Source of the DNA: Chrysaora quinquecirrha | Lineage: Eukaryota; Cnidaria; Scyphozoa; Semaeostomeae; Pelagiidae | Length of the DNA: 64,000 nucleotides | Direction of reading: 5' to 3' | Assembly (NCBI GenBank): GCA_014526335.1 | Contig: JACTAT010000037.1 | Span: 10,275,315-10,339,314 of the forward strand | In this document: in pieces, positions 9,464 through 20,195 of the stretch | Numbering within the stretch: the stretch's first letter is position 1 | How the letters are laid out: each line of letters begins with the position of its first letter | Notes under the pieces: generated by a model | Seen by the model: the letters and a program-made list of their open reading frames with translations, nothing else | Told to the model about the DNA's origin: nothing | Database searches by the model: none | Program-made: the position numbers and the translations under genes

Positions 9464-11885
9464 GTTCGTTTGATAAGAATTTGCATTTGCTATTTCAGCA
9501 ACCAAAAACAGTCTGGCTAATATTCTAATTTTCATATCATGAGCAAAAGAGCAGTAAATCTTATTTACTTGATGATGCGAATTGCTATTAGCGAAACGTT
9601 GTTAAACATGTACGTTTGACTCGTATTCTTAAGTTTTCCTTTATAATTGCTTAGGGTAAAAAAATTGTTAGCAATTTGGTAGGAAAGTTGCAGATTTGAG
9701 TCCATTTTCGTTTTTGTATTTTCCATTAAGCAATATTCTTATGTTTAAGCATTTCCGTGCTGTATTTCGAGAAATTTCTTTCCCAGTGATTTAGCCAGCA
9801 ATGTAATCGGTTCTAGAAAGTCTTCCGACCTAATGCTATATCTTCTTTTAAATTTTCAAACTTATTATTGTAGTGCTGTGCTGTTTCTATACTACCACAA
9901 AGCGAAAGAATATCAGTTGAGGTAGGAATTAGAAAATTTTCATGGGCTCGGAATTATTCTTCAAGACTTTTTTGCATAATTATTCGTCTCTAAGTAAACT
10001 CAATTTCAGGTCGGTGTATTACTATCCTCTGTCTAAAACCGTAGATGAATCAACGAATACATTTTAGTGTAAATGTTTAACAAGTCTGCCGCGAATTCAT
10101 TATTTCCCGGGCTAGTAAAATCGAAAATAGAAACATTTGTAATATTTTTAGGACTATAGAAGAATTCTTGATAAAAACGAAGATCATTTCCTAATCGATG
10201 TTCGACCAGAAATTGAATTTGATATATGTTCGCTGTCTACATCTCGAAGTATCCTTTTCTTTTTGTTAACACTATAAGAAAATTTTAAGTCTTGGAGATG
10301 CATTTATCTTCAAAAGAATATCAATATTCTTATTTTTCACCCCATCTAATGAAAGGCACTAGAATAGTTCGCAATGACCATTCGCGTGTATAAGTGTTAT
10401 TGATACGAAGATGTGTGGTCGATATTCTGACACGTGATGCGAAAGAGATCCAACATCAGCGATGCCTTTCAGGCATTTTGGAAATGAAATTTCAGCAAAC
10501 AGACGTATTTTCTCTTCAGTTAGTTAAACAAATAAGATTACTGGCTATATCTTTAACCATTAAGATTTACCAATTTCAAAATTTTCTGATGAGAATACAA
10601 TCGACAATTTATTGCAGACATTTGAAGATAATGCGCAACCAGGTATACTTTTTTTTGTATCAAATGATGTTATAAATCAAGTACATTGATAGAATATCAG
10701 ACTTTTGTGTTGGGTAATGGTCGTTCGCAACCACAAACCCCCATGCCTCTCAGAGCTGTTAAGCCTTATGTCTAATATAACAAGTTAGTATGATGGCCTG
10801 TGTTCTGTTATCATAGGAACAAGTTTAGCGAATATGAACAGGCCCAATTGCTAGTCATCCAAATTTCAGCCGGTTGGGGTTTGGTGAAGAAAAACCTTTT
10901 TTCCCGCGGGCCTGTGTACAAGGCATGCCAGAAAGTTTTGGCCAGTAACTATCCAGCACACAGGAATGGGAGGGCGAGTGGGAAAATTTTGCAAACGTGA
11001 ATGAGAAAGTTCCCAACAATTTTTAGCCCTTTATACACATTACAGCCTCGAAATGGCACAGAGACCCTCAGCAAGAGGACAGACACAAGGAGACCAGAAC
11101 GCGTACTCCCGCTTTAACTCGAATTAGAAATACTTTATAATTTTCATTTTCCCAAAAAGTCCCTTTAATTTACCAAGCGAAATGAATGGTATTGTATTCA
11201 GTCAGACAAGGTCAATCACAATATGACGTACGACTAAAATCCCGTGATGTCGCCCATGGTTATGCGCTTTTCAATGGTTAATTCTGATCCTTCGCTCGGC
11301 GATTTCTTTCAAAAATTAAACACGAGCAAACAGTTCAAATTCCGTCAGCGAAGTCTGTTTTTTTATTCGCTAGCGAACGGTGATCAGCGAATTCGCTAGC
11401 GTACAGCGAATGCGAGCAAACAAAGTGGAAATGAGAAAAACAGAAATTTACCGGTCACCGCCAAAACATCATAGGCCTACTCTCAGATCAGTGAATTTTC
11501 AGATCCCAGTTCAGATGCTTTATACATGTTGAATTTCACTGTATGTTATCAACATCATCTTCTTTATCGAGGGCGCAGTAGGGGTTACGACTAAACTTGG
11601 TTGTTCAAAATGTGTTAAATCGAAGCTTCTCTATGGTGATCAATTTCTAGTTTTTGCTGTCATTGTCAAATTGTGACTGAATTTTAAATACTTAATTTCG
11701 TTCTTATTTGTTGTTTTCTAGTATACGTGATATGCCGACAAGGAAATGATTCCCAGAAAGCAGTAATTATGTTGAAAAGATTTTTGCAACAAAGGAACAC
11801 TGACAACAATTTAAACATTAAAGATATAATTGGCGGTTTAGCTGCCTGGAGCGCTAGAATCGACAGAACGTTCCCCGCTTATTAG
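3802..11885 (+). CDS. MOCS3: MOCS3/UBA4, adenylyltransferase and sulfurtransferase (12 exons, N terminus not found)
   Basis: This E1-like enzyme adenylates and thiolates the C terminus of the sulfur carriers URM1 and MOCS2A, for tRNA wobble-uridine thiolation and molybdopterin synthesis in the cytosol. Exons: 3802-3894, 7388-7508, 7937-8011, 8259-8306, 8655-8730, 8853-8961, 9080-9142, 9300-9463, 9874-9921, 10152-10248, 10565-10642 and 11722-11885 (TAG stop). All junctions are GT-AG and phases match, giving 377 residues plus one partial codon. Visible motifs are GMGGLGCP (nucleotide loop), DASDN, CYRC and CSVCG (zinc pairs), the adenylation-domain cysteine in TNCSDGGV, and CRQGNDSQ (rhodanese loop). 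About 80 N-terminal residues are missing compared with the human protein; those exons are upstream or unrecognised. The exon at 10565 is the least certain because its acceptor is weak, but its phase and alignment fit. Confidence 0.95.
4371..4521 (+). other. Orphan exon-like open segment in the first visible MOCS3 intron
   Basis: A splice-acceptor-like CGACAG at about 4367-4372 is followed by an open frame of about 48 codons that begins [17 protein letters not shown] and stops at TAA just before the Penelope-like inverted repeat. Composition and residue use look protein-like, but I recognise no family and it is not part of MOCS3. The 13-bp duplication AAAGATACCTTTG (4437-4449, again at 6356-6368) lies inside it, so the reading frame past 4449 probably belongs to the inserted element rather than to the older sequence. 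Confidence 0.3.
4588..4635 (-). ncRNA. Hammerhead ribozyme-like motif in the left arm of the Penelope-like element
   Basis: On the minus strand CTGATGA (4620-4626) is followed by helix II, GCCCTG AATGC CAGGGC, a perfect six-pair stem, and then GAAA. The stretch after GAAA can form a very short helix III, and AGTATAAA can pair with TTTATTACT upstream of CTGATGA as helix I with one bulged U. Hammerhead ribozymes with a minimal helix III are known from Penelope-like elements. One departure from the standard core is an extra A between CTGATGA and helix II. The right arm (about 6284-6305) has lost the 3' half of helix II and the GAAA box. Confidence 0.5.
4902..5864 (-). pseudogene. Penelope-like RT C-terminal region plus GIY-YIG endonuclease, one in-frame stop
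   Basis: Reading the minus strand from 5864, the first part ([20 protein letters not shown], then LALRLRRIC and [12 protein letters not shown]) is the conserved tail of Penelope-like reverse transcriptases. A TGA at about 5445 interrupts the frame, and the same frame continues through RRPKKLRD into a cysteine-rich block ([13 protein letters not shown], then [15 protein letters not shown]). The nuclease motif [18 protein letters not shown] follows, with a long C-terminal helix ending RTTDR. The first 15 or so residues of the 5864 frame come from the inverted arm and are not part of the original protein. The catalytic RT palm is absent because of 5' truncation. Confidence 0.85.
5805..6005 (+). 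pseudogene. Inverted-arm copy of the GIY-YIG C-terminal segment
   Basis: This + strand frame ([19 protein letters not shown], then [18 protein letters not shown], ending RTTDR) is nearly identical to the C-terminal part of the minus-strand nuclease at 4902-5100. It is the coding portion of the right inverted arm and lacks the GIY-YIG active site, so it cannot encode a nuclease. Confidence 0.8.
6369..7387. other. MOCS3 intron, remainder
   Basis: AT-rich intron sequence after the Penelope-like insertion. Apart from the small inverted repeat, it shows no element or conserved reading frame. It ends with the polypyrimidine-rich acceptor of the exon at 7388. Confidence 0.5.
6592..6675. repeat. Short imperfect inverted repeat in the MOCS3 intron
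   Basis: GTTTCACAGT with TTTCTATCGATC on the left mirrors GATCGATAG and ACTGTGAAAC on the right, about 25 bases per arm with mismatches and a loop of roughly 20 bases. It could be a very short MITE or a decayed fold. No target duplication is evident. Confidence 0.35.
9874..11885 (+). CDS. MOCS3: MOCS3 linker and C-terminal rhodanese domain exons
   Basis: Exon 9874-9921 is the linker ([12 protein letters not shown]). Exon 10152-10248 opens the rhodanese fold ([20 protein letters not shown]). Exon 10565-10642 gives RNLPISKF and an acidic helix. The last exon, 11722-11885, carries the persulfide loop [11 protein letters not shown] and the family's C-terminal [13 protein letters not shown], ending at TAG 11883-11885. 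The cysteine in CRQGNDSQ is the one that carries sulfur in the family. No clear AATAAA signal follows within about 100 bases. Confidence 0.93.
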
Positions 11886-13630
11886 TTTGCTTTGAATGAC
11901 AATTCTTGTCAAAAGTTTTGATTTAAACATAGAATTATATATAGATTCCATATTGAAAAATCAGGCACCATCAATTCAACAATGTGAAATGAACGTATTC
12001 TTTGAAGCACATTAGACTGTGAGGAGCAAGTTGCAGCTGAATGCTTTTGCCTATGATGAAAGACATCCATATCTTTTCCTTGAACATGCTTGCCCCAGTT
12101 CAGCGGAATCTGCATTCGGAGTCATTTTGCATATTTAGTTAGAATATCTGAGGTGACAAGTGAGTCGGCTACTGAGCTCCTTACACCAGGAACCATCTAT
12201 GGAGCCAGCTGGACTAACATCTTTTCCACACCTCTGAATATCCGATACGGCAATCTTGACATTTTCCCCACTGTAATGAATGCATTTCCCCGTAAACCAA
12301 GATGACTCCCCGCAAAGGGGTCGATGGGTTGATTTTGTGATCAATTTTTTTCGGTGGAGACTGGAGTTCTTCTCGGTTGAGCTGATTTTGAGCTTCTTCT
12401 AAAAGCAGTTGGGTGGTGGATCTTTCAATTTTGAAGTTATCACGCCCATTATAATTTAGACCCTTTAGGAAGACAGCCGACATCATTGAAATTTTTCCAT
12501 TATCACAAGATATCTAGGTTTTTAATGCGAAAATGGTATAAAGCATCCAAAACGTAGTCTTGGTGCCCATAAAGTTTCACTGTCCTAGCGCTTGTGTTTG
12601 CAATATTTTGAGCATTCAAAGTTCCCGATTCTGTAAAGGCTTTGACCGCAAAAAATGTAGTTGTGGACCCTTTTACCCCACTGGGCCTAAGCCCTTAAAA
12701 AAATCATAAACTTTGAATACCATGCCCGTTACATCGATGCAGGTGCTAACATAGTAACACTTTGAACCTAGACACAATTTTGGGTTCTTAATATGAATTT
12801 GGCACCAAAATCTCAAAAAATTGAACATTTAGTTCCGAAAAAGTATTGCATCAGGTGGATTGAAAGAGAACAATACTGAGAAAATGCACGGAAACAATCA
12901 CACACTAATCCGTTATCAGGAAAGTCTATAAAGATAATAATAAACAAGTTATGTATTCTTTAATGCTTATGTTAATTTTGAAAATGTTGGTATAGGAAAG
13001 AGGAAAGACCAGACGAAATATGGGAAATGGGCCCGAGCCCGAAATGAGAGATTTGCAACGTCAGGTAATGTAGCCTCGGGGCCAGTTTGAAAAGAAGAAA
13101 ATGAAAATGAGGCAGTTTGTCCTATGGCGGGAAAATTTATTTGCTGTGCATTTGTCTGCGTTCTTTCCTGCTCCCACATCAAATGAGATAGCAAGAGGTG
13201 TATCATGCCCAGAGGAGGAAGGCACCAAGTCAGAAATTATCATGAAAAGAGAAATTGGAGAGGAAACATTGCACATCAGACAAGAAATGGTAAGACTGCC
13301 GAACCCTGGTGGTGCCTACCAGGCTGTGTTGGGTGTTATCAGAGACCCCACCCACCAGGTTACATTTTTAAGCTGTCTCAGACGAAACTCTAACAGTGAT
13401 CATACAGCCCTATATTTCCCTCCTGTTTGACTTTTGCATTTTGGCTCTATTGAGCCTCTTCTTACATAAAGCGTACCCTACCATATATATCCATTCCACG
13501 TTATGTGATGACACCCTGGGACTCATGTTAGTAATTTTAATGATGCTAACTAATTCTGCTGCTTTATAACTTATTTTGTGGTGGAAACATAATATACCAC
13601 CTTGTACCATGATAGTATAATGAGCAATAA
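11886..13630. other. Intergenic region downstream of MOCS3
   Basis: No convincing gene. A GCTAGCGA/TCGCTAGC-rich stretch (11380-11410) lies just upstream, in the last MOCS3 intron. Short antisense frames at 12135-12486 overlap each other in different phases and match nothing I know. 13395-13475 holds a fragment of the tRNA-like/hammerhead-like repeat listed separately. Confidence 0.4.
13395..13475 (-). repeat. Fragment of the tRNA-like/hammerhead-like composite repeat (hammerhead side only)
   Basis: The stretch CATACAGCCC, then TTTGACTTTTGCATTTTGGCT, then TGAGCC and TTCTTA aligns with 47581-47645 and 51117-51182. On the minus strand helix II is perfect (GGCTC AATA GAGCC), but the flanking core boxes are mutated. 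The tRNA-like half is missing. Confidence 0.6.
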
Positions 13631-13637
13631 AATTCAC

Positions 13638-14436
13638 CCATTATGGTAACGTTTTCCAGTGTATAGGGAAGCCAGTGAATTGAATAGGGCAGTGCCAGCA
13701 TATAGTGAATTCTATTTCTGTTTAATCCAATATTGTTAATTTTTAGAGAATTCTGGTAAGAAATGTTTCTTAGCGGTTTCCAAGGGATAACATTTTATTG
13801 TTTCAATTCAAAACAAGTAAATGACACTTACATTTGACAAAAAGAGGAATCAATACAGTCTGCATTTTTAGATTTTTTAAAAATAGACACTTAACAAGTA
13901 ACAGGCGTTGGTTTCTGGAGGTTTCTAGATATTTCTAACAATTGCTAGGGCTTCATTATGTTGGGTCGAGTATTGAAAGTTTCTTAAACAAAATTTAAAC
14001 AAAGAAACTTTTCACATAATTCTGTGACATATTTCATTTGCCATGTTTTGACTGCAATAACCTGTGAGAGCGTGGTGCACACACTTGCCAGAATATCGGA
14101 TCACTTGTCCAAGTTGGCGTATTTATTAGTCAATGTTCATTACAATTTCATTCAGTTTCAGGTAATTTTCAACATTTGCACCCTTGAGGGTTTACTGACT
14201 AGATACCTTTTAACTTTTCATGACAAATTAGACTAATTGATTTACTCTCAGCCTAACTAAAACTATCAATACAAGGTAAAAACATTGAAATTCTAATAAA
14301 AATTGACACATAAATATGCAAACTAGTTATCCTCTATTCTGGCAAGAGCACCCACAGGTTCTAAATATAGAATTCCCTATATGCTGGCACTGCCCTATTC
14401 ACTGGCTTCCCTATACACTGGGAAACGTGACCATGG
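13638..14436. mobile_element. Foldback/MITE-like element with about 75-bp inverted ends
   Basis: The left arm (13638-13715; CCAGTGTATAGGGAAGCC, then AGTGCCAGCATATAG) is mirrored by the right arm (14362-14436; CTATATGCTGGCACTGCC, then GGCTTCCCTATACACTGG). Identity is high over about 60 bases, apart from a 5-base insertion in the left arm, and weaker outward over ATGGTAACG. The roughly 650-base interior has no coding capacity. I could not define a target duplication. Confidence 0.65.
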
Positions 14437-15930
14437 CCGCTCATAAAAATAAATCACATTCCTTTTCTTCTGAATTTCAGTTCCTACACAAGCTACATGT
14501 CGAATAAGAAGTAGCCATCATGATAATAACAGCCCCTACAAAAAGTGGAACACCTACCTCCCATTTACAAGTAAGTACAGATGAAATAGCCTAGTATGAA
14601 CCTTTAAAATTCAACTTGATTAATTTTACTTCCAAATTTAATCCTTAATTTCTAATCTGGAATTCACATTAGATACTGAAATAAAAAGGTAGTTTGACTG
14701 GTTGGGTACCAAAAGAAGAAATTCAAAGAAATGCTAGATGCTAACAAGGTGATACAGTGTTAACGTAGCAATGAGGTTTAAACTTCATTGAAGATAAGGT
14801 GTATTACAATATAACCATAGGCAGATGAGACCTGAATCTTTCTCTCAAGGGATTGAATATCTGCTTGACTGAATATACAGGAACTTCATTCCTTTACCAT
14901 AAAAATCAGAAATTCAGCTTATGTTGTGAAATGTTCCATTCTGAAATTTCTAATGAAAACAAGAAAATGCAATTTCCAACAATATTGCAAATAAACTAAC
15001 AAATATTTGCATATACATAAACAAACTCGTACAGGTAAACACATGCCAGACTTGCTGCACAAATGACTTGTCATTTTGCTATGAAAGCAGTATATACAAT
15101 GGTTTTCTGTGAGACTAACTGGTGAGAAATTGTGGAAAAACTTATTCATCAGAATTAAGTAGATAGAATTCAGTTGCACAGAGGATAACAGATGAATAAC
15201 CCCTCAATATCAGGAACTTGTGCAGTGTACCCTCTTTCAGTTCAAATTTTTCTCATGAATATTGCTGCTCTGTTATTCAACCAGATGCAAATACCCATTT
15301 TTGATACAATTACCATTTGTCATTCCATTGAATTTCAATGGTGAATTTCTTGGGCATGAAAGATTTCTTCAAAACCTTGTTGTCTTAAGAATTACCTGTT
15401 GTTACATATTTTCCAGTGAAAAAAAACTTGATGTTGTTAACCTATAACTTCAACTTGCCTTAAGTTTACCGTTTATACTGGCTGGTGAAAAATCCAAGCA
15501 ACAGGAATATATTTTCCATGGTTGCCCAGCCTCAGGGTCAAAGGCCAAAGGCCTCTAAAGTTTTTGATATTGCACCTGTTTTTGGTAACTCCATTTCTTA
15601 AATGCTGAAAAGGTCATTGATATTGTAGCCAGCATTAAATCGAGTAATATGCCTATCTGCAACGCCTTTTGCTTATTTTATTTAATGAATGGCAGACCAC
15701 GGGTAGACTGGGCTCAACTCATTTGTGCCTGCAACTAACTGGGATCTTACAAAATTTGGGCCATTTCTGCCGCAAAGAAAATTGTAACCGCTACATGGAT
15801 TGTAGTCTGCCAGACTTGAATTATTTGATTCCTGTAATCAACTTACACAAGAATTTTGACCCATATTGAGGATATGAGAATCGCAGCAAACGAAGATATG
15901 TAATTGATTGCACTACACGCTTGTGTTGTA
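14437..15930. other. Unassigned intergenic sequence
   Basis: AT-rich sequence with short chance frames only. I see no recognisable gene, RNA or repeat end here. Confidence 0.4.
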
Positions 15931-15939
15931 GTTTCAAGC

Positions 15940-16480
15940 CTAAAGTTAAATTCGAGAAGTTGCTGTAAGGCTGTAAGCGTACGTCCCAAAGATTCGCTTT
16001 ATTGGTCTCACACGCCACACGATCAGGTTATCGTGTCCCCGACAGTCCATGAAGAGAAGATGCAACATTTTATTCAATACCTCACCGTTGTTGGCTTCAT
16101 GAAAACAAGTTGTACACTGTCTGCACCATTCCAACAAAGTAACTGCGTGGGTCTGTATAGCTTGCAGCAGAATCTGTTCCATGGAGATTGAAGGAATGGA
16201 AAGCAGAATGTTAATGGTACCATCCAATTGATTTTTAGAGTGTTTTGCTGTTCTCCTGTGTTTTCACCTGGGATGTATGCCGCATTCTCATATCCTTGGC
16301 TCCGACTCTATCAGCAATGGCAATTTCAGATTGCTTCAGCATTTGCCGACTCAGTTCTGAAATCTCTTTCTCCGTTTTCTTGCAACTCTTAGCAAAAGTC
16401 AAGAACCGCTTTTATGCTGCATATTCTTCTTTGTGCTTCGTAAGATATCTGATGACGAACGTAGTTTGTTCAATGTGAAT
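15940..16480 (-). pseudogene. Unidentified coding-like block, antisense, broken
   Basis: On the minus strand a protein-like frame (LTFAKSCKKTEKEISELSRQ, then MLKQSEIAIADRVGAKDM) runs from about 16430 to 16260. It meets a stop and continues after a short gap as MDGTINILLSIPSISMEQ with its continuation to 15946 (IVWRVRPIKRIFGTY). The first part looks like a charged helix or coiled coil; the second is cysteine- and leucine-rich. I recognise no family. It may be a decayed transposon protein or processed gene copy, or a two-exon gene. Protein-likeness is judged by eye only. Confidence 0.3.
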
Positions 16481-16944
16481 GGAATCAGGCCTTACCGTCA
16501 ACCAAGATAGGAAAATATTTCTCTTTATAGATCTCATCTAGAATGCGACGCCGTACATTTATAGTGTACATTCACTTTGTTTAAAGGCTGTATTTACATC
16601 CCTGACCACTTTTAATCCTGGCAATCCTACGAAATTACTTTAAATTCATATTGCGCCCAAATAACACAATAGTTGGAGAGAAACAAAATATGGAACAAAA
16701 AATTTTCATTTGTTTTTAACAAAAAACCTCAGTTATGGATATAATTAACTATCCCGCTATCTTTTAGCAGCAGCTGCAGTTACCAGGTACAATTATTCCA
16801 GCTAGCGGGGGCGAAACTTGATCTTACATCTTTTGATGTGTTTTTGGACAAAGAAATATGGAAACATCAACTGACTTGTGACAGCATCAGACAGATTGCT
16901 ATGATTGCTATGGTAACAGATGACGAATCGAATGCAGCCAAGCC

Positions 16945-17490
16945 GAAATACCGTATTTCCTCTAATAAGCGTCCGAGCTGCTCATTAATTTTAAGTCGTT
17001 TCTGGGGGGCGTCTATTTAAGGGAGATGCTTTTTCGAGGGAGGGCGCTAATTAAATTTTAAGTCGTTTCTGGGGGCGTCTTTTTAAGGGAGACGCTGTTC
17101 GAGGGTGGACGCTTATTAAATTTCTCATAATTTCACTTAGAGGATATGTAATAAATAGATAATTTAAAAGAAACATATTTATTAAAGTTTAATGAAAAGT
17201 TAGATGTGTATTACGTTCAGCTTGCGTAAATATTGTCTAATTATTGTAGGAAAGCTTCACCTTACAACGAAGGATGCTAGGCAAGCAAACGTTGTAAATG
17301 ATAAACAAACAAAATGAAAAAAGTACACACTTTTCGAATGTTCTCTTTGAAAAAAGGTTGTGACTAATTTGCCATATTTGATTTAATAAATTGGTAATCG
17401 AGTAAATGGATCAGGCTTTTTTCTTATCAGCAATTTTTTTTCCGAGGGTTGCGTTCTTTCGAGGAGGGCGGTCGTTAATTTTTTTGTGTT
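16945..17490. repeat. Dispersed repeat with TATTTCCTCTAATAAGCG end and internal duplication
   Basis: From ACCGTATTTCCTCTAATAAG (about 16949) the sequence has two imperfect copies of a block, TTTTAAGTCGTTTCTGGGG followed by GGGAGA and TCGAGGG, at about 16990-17050 and 17055-17115. A further related piece, TTTCGAGGAGGGCGGTCG, lies at 17455-17475. The opening motif recurs in weaker form at 48015-48032 (ATACCGTGTTTCC) in the MCM8 intron, so this looks like a mobile repeat family. Its ends are not resolved. Confidence 0.45.
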
Positions 17491-17499
17491 TCTGAGTTG

Positions 17500-18467
17500 C
17501 AGGGTATCTAATCTACAAGACAAGTGTTTGCAGAACTTTATGTGACCTTTAAAGCCTTTCTGTATTCGCAAAAAATATAAAAAAAGAAATAAACCTAAAA
17601 CTACTGCTGATGGTTGTAAACAGAAACAGCTTAATTCACCTTTCAAAAATCAGGAAAGCAAAAGCGGAGATACGGTTCAAGAATATTATCCAGCGTACGT
17701 AGAATTGAATCTTGAATACTGATATTTTATCTCTCAACGCACAATTTCTCTTCTGATTTAGCACCAAACTTAAAAGCCAGCATGACAAAAATCCAAGGGA
17801 AAATATTATTAATTTATTCCGAAATACTCGAAACATAAGGTTGACAACCAATCAAGAAGCGCAGAAATTGCCGTTCCATGTGCTTGATTTGAGCTGCGTG
17901 AATAGTGAGGCCCCAAAGAAACTACTTAGCTGAACAGTTAAAAGAATTCTGACTTACATATACTTCAAATGTCTCAAACAAACCATCTAAAGACGTTTCC
18001 ACGTTACCCTATTTCACATGGGGACCAATTTTCGCCCCATACCGAACAATCAGCTGTAACAACTCAACTGTATACGTTTTAGTGGTTGAAAACAACTTAT
18101 GTTTACTAATATTTAGTACTCTACAAATTGATGCAAATTGATTGCAAGTAAGACAATATTTTGCTAATTTTCCTTTTATTTTCTGGCAAATTTCATGCGA
18201 CATACATAATTGAGCTCCTCTGATCACTGTCTTTCCAATGATATATCCCCCATGCGAAATCAAAATAAAAAAATATACCATGTGAAATAGGGTTAAACCT
18301 GTCCAAGAGTATGACATGGTTTCAAAATCTGTTATCTATTATCATTATGGTCTATAAAGTATAATTTGTTATTTCATTTTGACACTCTACTCATTGGGTT
18401 GAAACCCACTAAGGCTTCCTACACCAGGTCCACCATTTCATGCGCTTGGCTTTTTAATGCATTTACC
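17500..18467. other. Unassigned intergenic sequence
   Basis: AT-rich, with only short chance frames. I searched it without success for the missing first exons of MCM8. Confidence 0.4.
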
Positions 18468-18471
18468 TTAA

Positions 18472-18656
18472 GCCCTGGAAAAATGAAGTGAACATTTCAC
18501 TGAACATCGTTCAAAAGTGAAGTTCATTGAAAAATCCAGTTCATTTAGTCACCTTTTTCAGTCACTGAACATTGTTCAGCGAAAGTTTCATAGGAGTAAT
18601 AAATGTTTCGTGAACAAAATTTGCTCTGGTTTGTTCAGGTCATTTGGCAACTCAGC
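18472..18656. mobile_element. Possible short TTAA-flanked MITE
   Basis: TTAA occurs at 18468-18471 and 18657-18660. The inward ends GCCCTGGAAAAATGAAGTGA and the reverse complement of TCATTTGGCAACTCAGC share only loose similarity. The interior is packed with GTTCA/TGAAC palindromes (for example TGAACATTGTTCA), unlike the flanks. Call is weak because the TIRs are poor. Confidence 0.3.
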
Positions 18657-19139
18657 TTAACAAACACCGAACATTTTTCCGATATACCCATGTGCTTGGC
18701 AGCAACTTTGTCAATTTGCAATTAAAAATTTCGAATTTAGCGCCAAAATAACTGCTTGAAAAAGAGGCTCAAAATGCTCAGCAAATGTCCAGTAAAACTT
18801 TAAAACATTTAGTTTATTTGGCCAATCCAGGGCTGCTTATTGTTCCTCCAGGTTTTGTGACTGTGGAATATGCTGATGTTTTTATTTCTTTTGCTTATTT
18901 TAATGTTCATTTTTCAATTCCTATTTTCTTTCTTGTCATTCTTGAAATCACGCGAAGGAACGGTGAATACCTTACATAAAATAGAGTTCAACAATGATAG
19001 AGTCTGTTAGATCTTAATTTCCAACTCAGCCAGAGGTTGAGGAAAATTACTAAACCTCCAGTTTACCCTTATGATTCTCTTATTTTGCGTAAATCTGTAA
19101 CAAATACATGTGAGTCATTACCACCCTAGGTAATGTCTG

Positions 19140-20195
19140 CGCAATATTGTGGAGGGTGTTCAGTAATGTGGAGGGATATTATCGGTTAGGTGGAGGGATT
19201 TTTGCAGTAATGTGGATGGTGCGCAGTAATGTGGAGGGCTATCTTTCAGTAATGTGGAGGGATATCATCAGTAATGTGGAGGTTGCGGAGTAATCCGGAG
19301 GGCTATCTTGAAGTAATGTGGAGGGCTATCATCAGTGACGTGGAGGGATATCATCAGTGATGTGGCGGTTGCGGAGTAATTTGGAGGGCTATCTTTCAGT
19401 AATGTGGAGGGATATCATCAGTAATGTGGAGATTGCGGAGTAATGTGGAGGGCTATCTTGCAGTAATGTGGAGGATGTTCAGTATTATGGAGGGCTATCT
19501 TGCAGTAATGTGGTGGCTGCGGAGTATTGTGGAGGGCTATCTTGAAGTAATGTGGAGGGCTATCATCAATGACGTGGAGGGATATCATCACTAATGTGGA
19601 GGTTGCGGAGTAATGTGGAGGGCTATCTTGAAGTAATGTGGAGGGCTATCATCAGTGACGTGGAGGGCTATCTTGCAGCACTGTGGAGGGTGTTCAGTAT
19701 TGTGGAGGGCTATCTTGCAGTAATGTGGTGGCTGCGGAGTATTGTGGAGGGCTATCTTGAAGTAATGTGGAGGGCTATCATCAATGACGTGGAGGGATAT
19801 CATCACTAATGTGGAGGTTGCGGAGTAATGTGGAGGGCTATCTTGAAGTAATGTGGAGGGCTATCATCAGTGACGTGGAGGGCTATCTTGCAGCACTGTG
19901 GAGGGTGTTCAGTATTGTGGAGGGCTATCTTGCAGTAATGTGGTGGCTGCGGAGTAATGTGGAGGGCTATCATCAGTGATGTGGAGGGATATCATCAGTA
20001 ATGTGGAGGTATATCATCAGTAATGTGGCGGTTGCGGAGTAATGTGGAGGGCTATCTTGAAGTAACTTGGAGGGCTATCACCAGTAACGTGGAGGGCTAT
20101 CTTTCAGTAACGTGAAGGATGTTTACTTATGTGGAGGACTATCTTTCCTTACTGTGGTGGATGCGAAGTAATGTGGAGGGATATCATCAGTAATG
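19140..20195. repeat. GTGGAGGG minisatellite with about 215-bp higher-order period
   Basis: Units of about 20-23 bases share GTAATGTGGAGGGCTATC with endings such as TTGAA, ATCAGT, TTGCA and TTTCA. A longer pattern repeats with a spacing of about 215 bases, for instance GGTTGCGGAGTAATGTGG at 19601 and again at 19816. The block opens directly from the left inverted repeat of the composite element, whose own sequence (GTAATGTCTGCGCAATATTG) looks like a unit. Mirror open frames on both strands are artefacts of the repeat. Confidence 0.9.

Noticed and set aside
10643..10700. Alternative MOCS3 ending by reading through the donor at 10643
   Set aside because: Read-through gives a short tail and a stop without the rhodanese active-site loop, whereas splicing to 11722 gives the conserved CRQGNDSQ loop in phase.
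12135..12486. Antisense frames of 69 and 90 codons resembling protein
   Set aside because: They overlap in different phases, match no family I know and have no splice signals that join them.
13101..13430. Open frame of 109 codons
   Set aside because: It runs into the composite repeat fragment at its 3' end and has no recognisable domain.
19089..19110. Possible 3' LTR of the Copia element
   Set aside because: Only about 20 bases (CGTAAATCT, then TAACA) resemble the LTR end, with indels; the rest of the 162-bp LTR is not present.
19591..19809. Mirror open frames of 71 codons on both strands
   Set aside because: Artefacts of the GTGGAGGG minisatellite, whose low complexity keeps both strands open.
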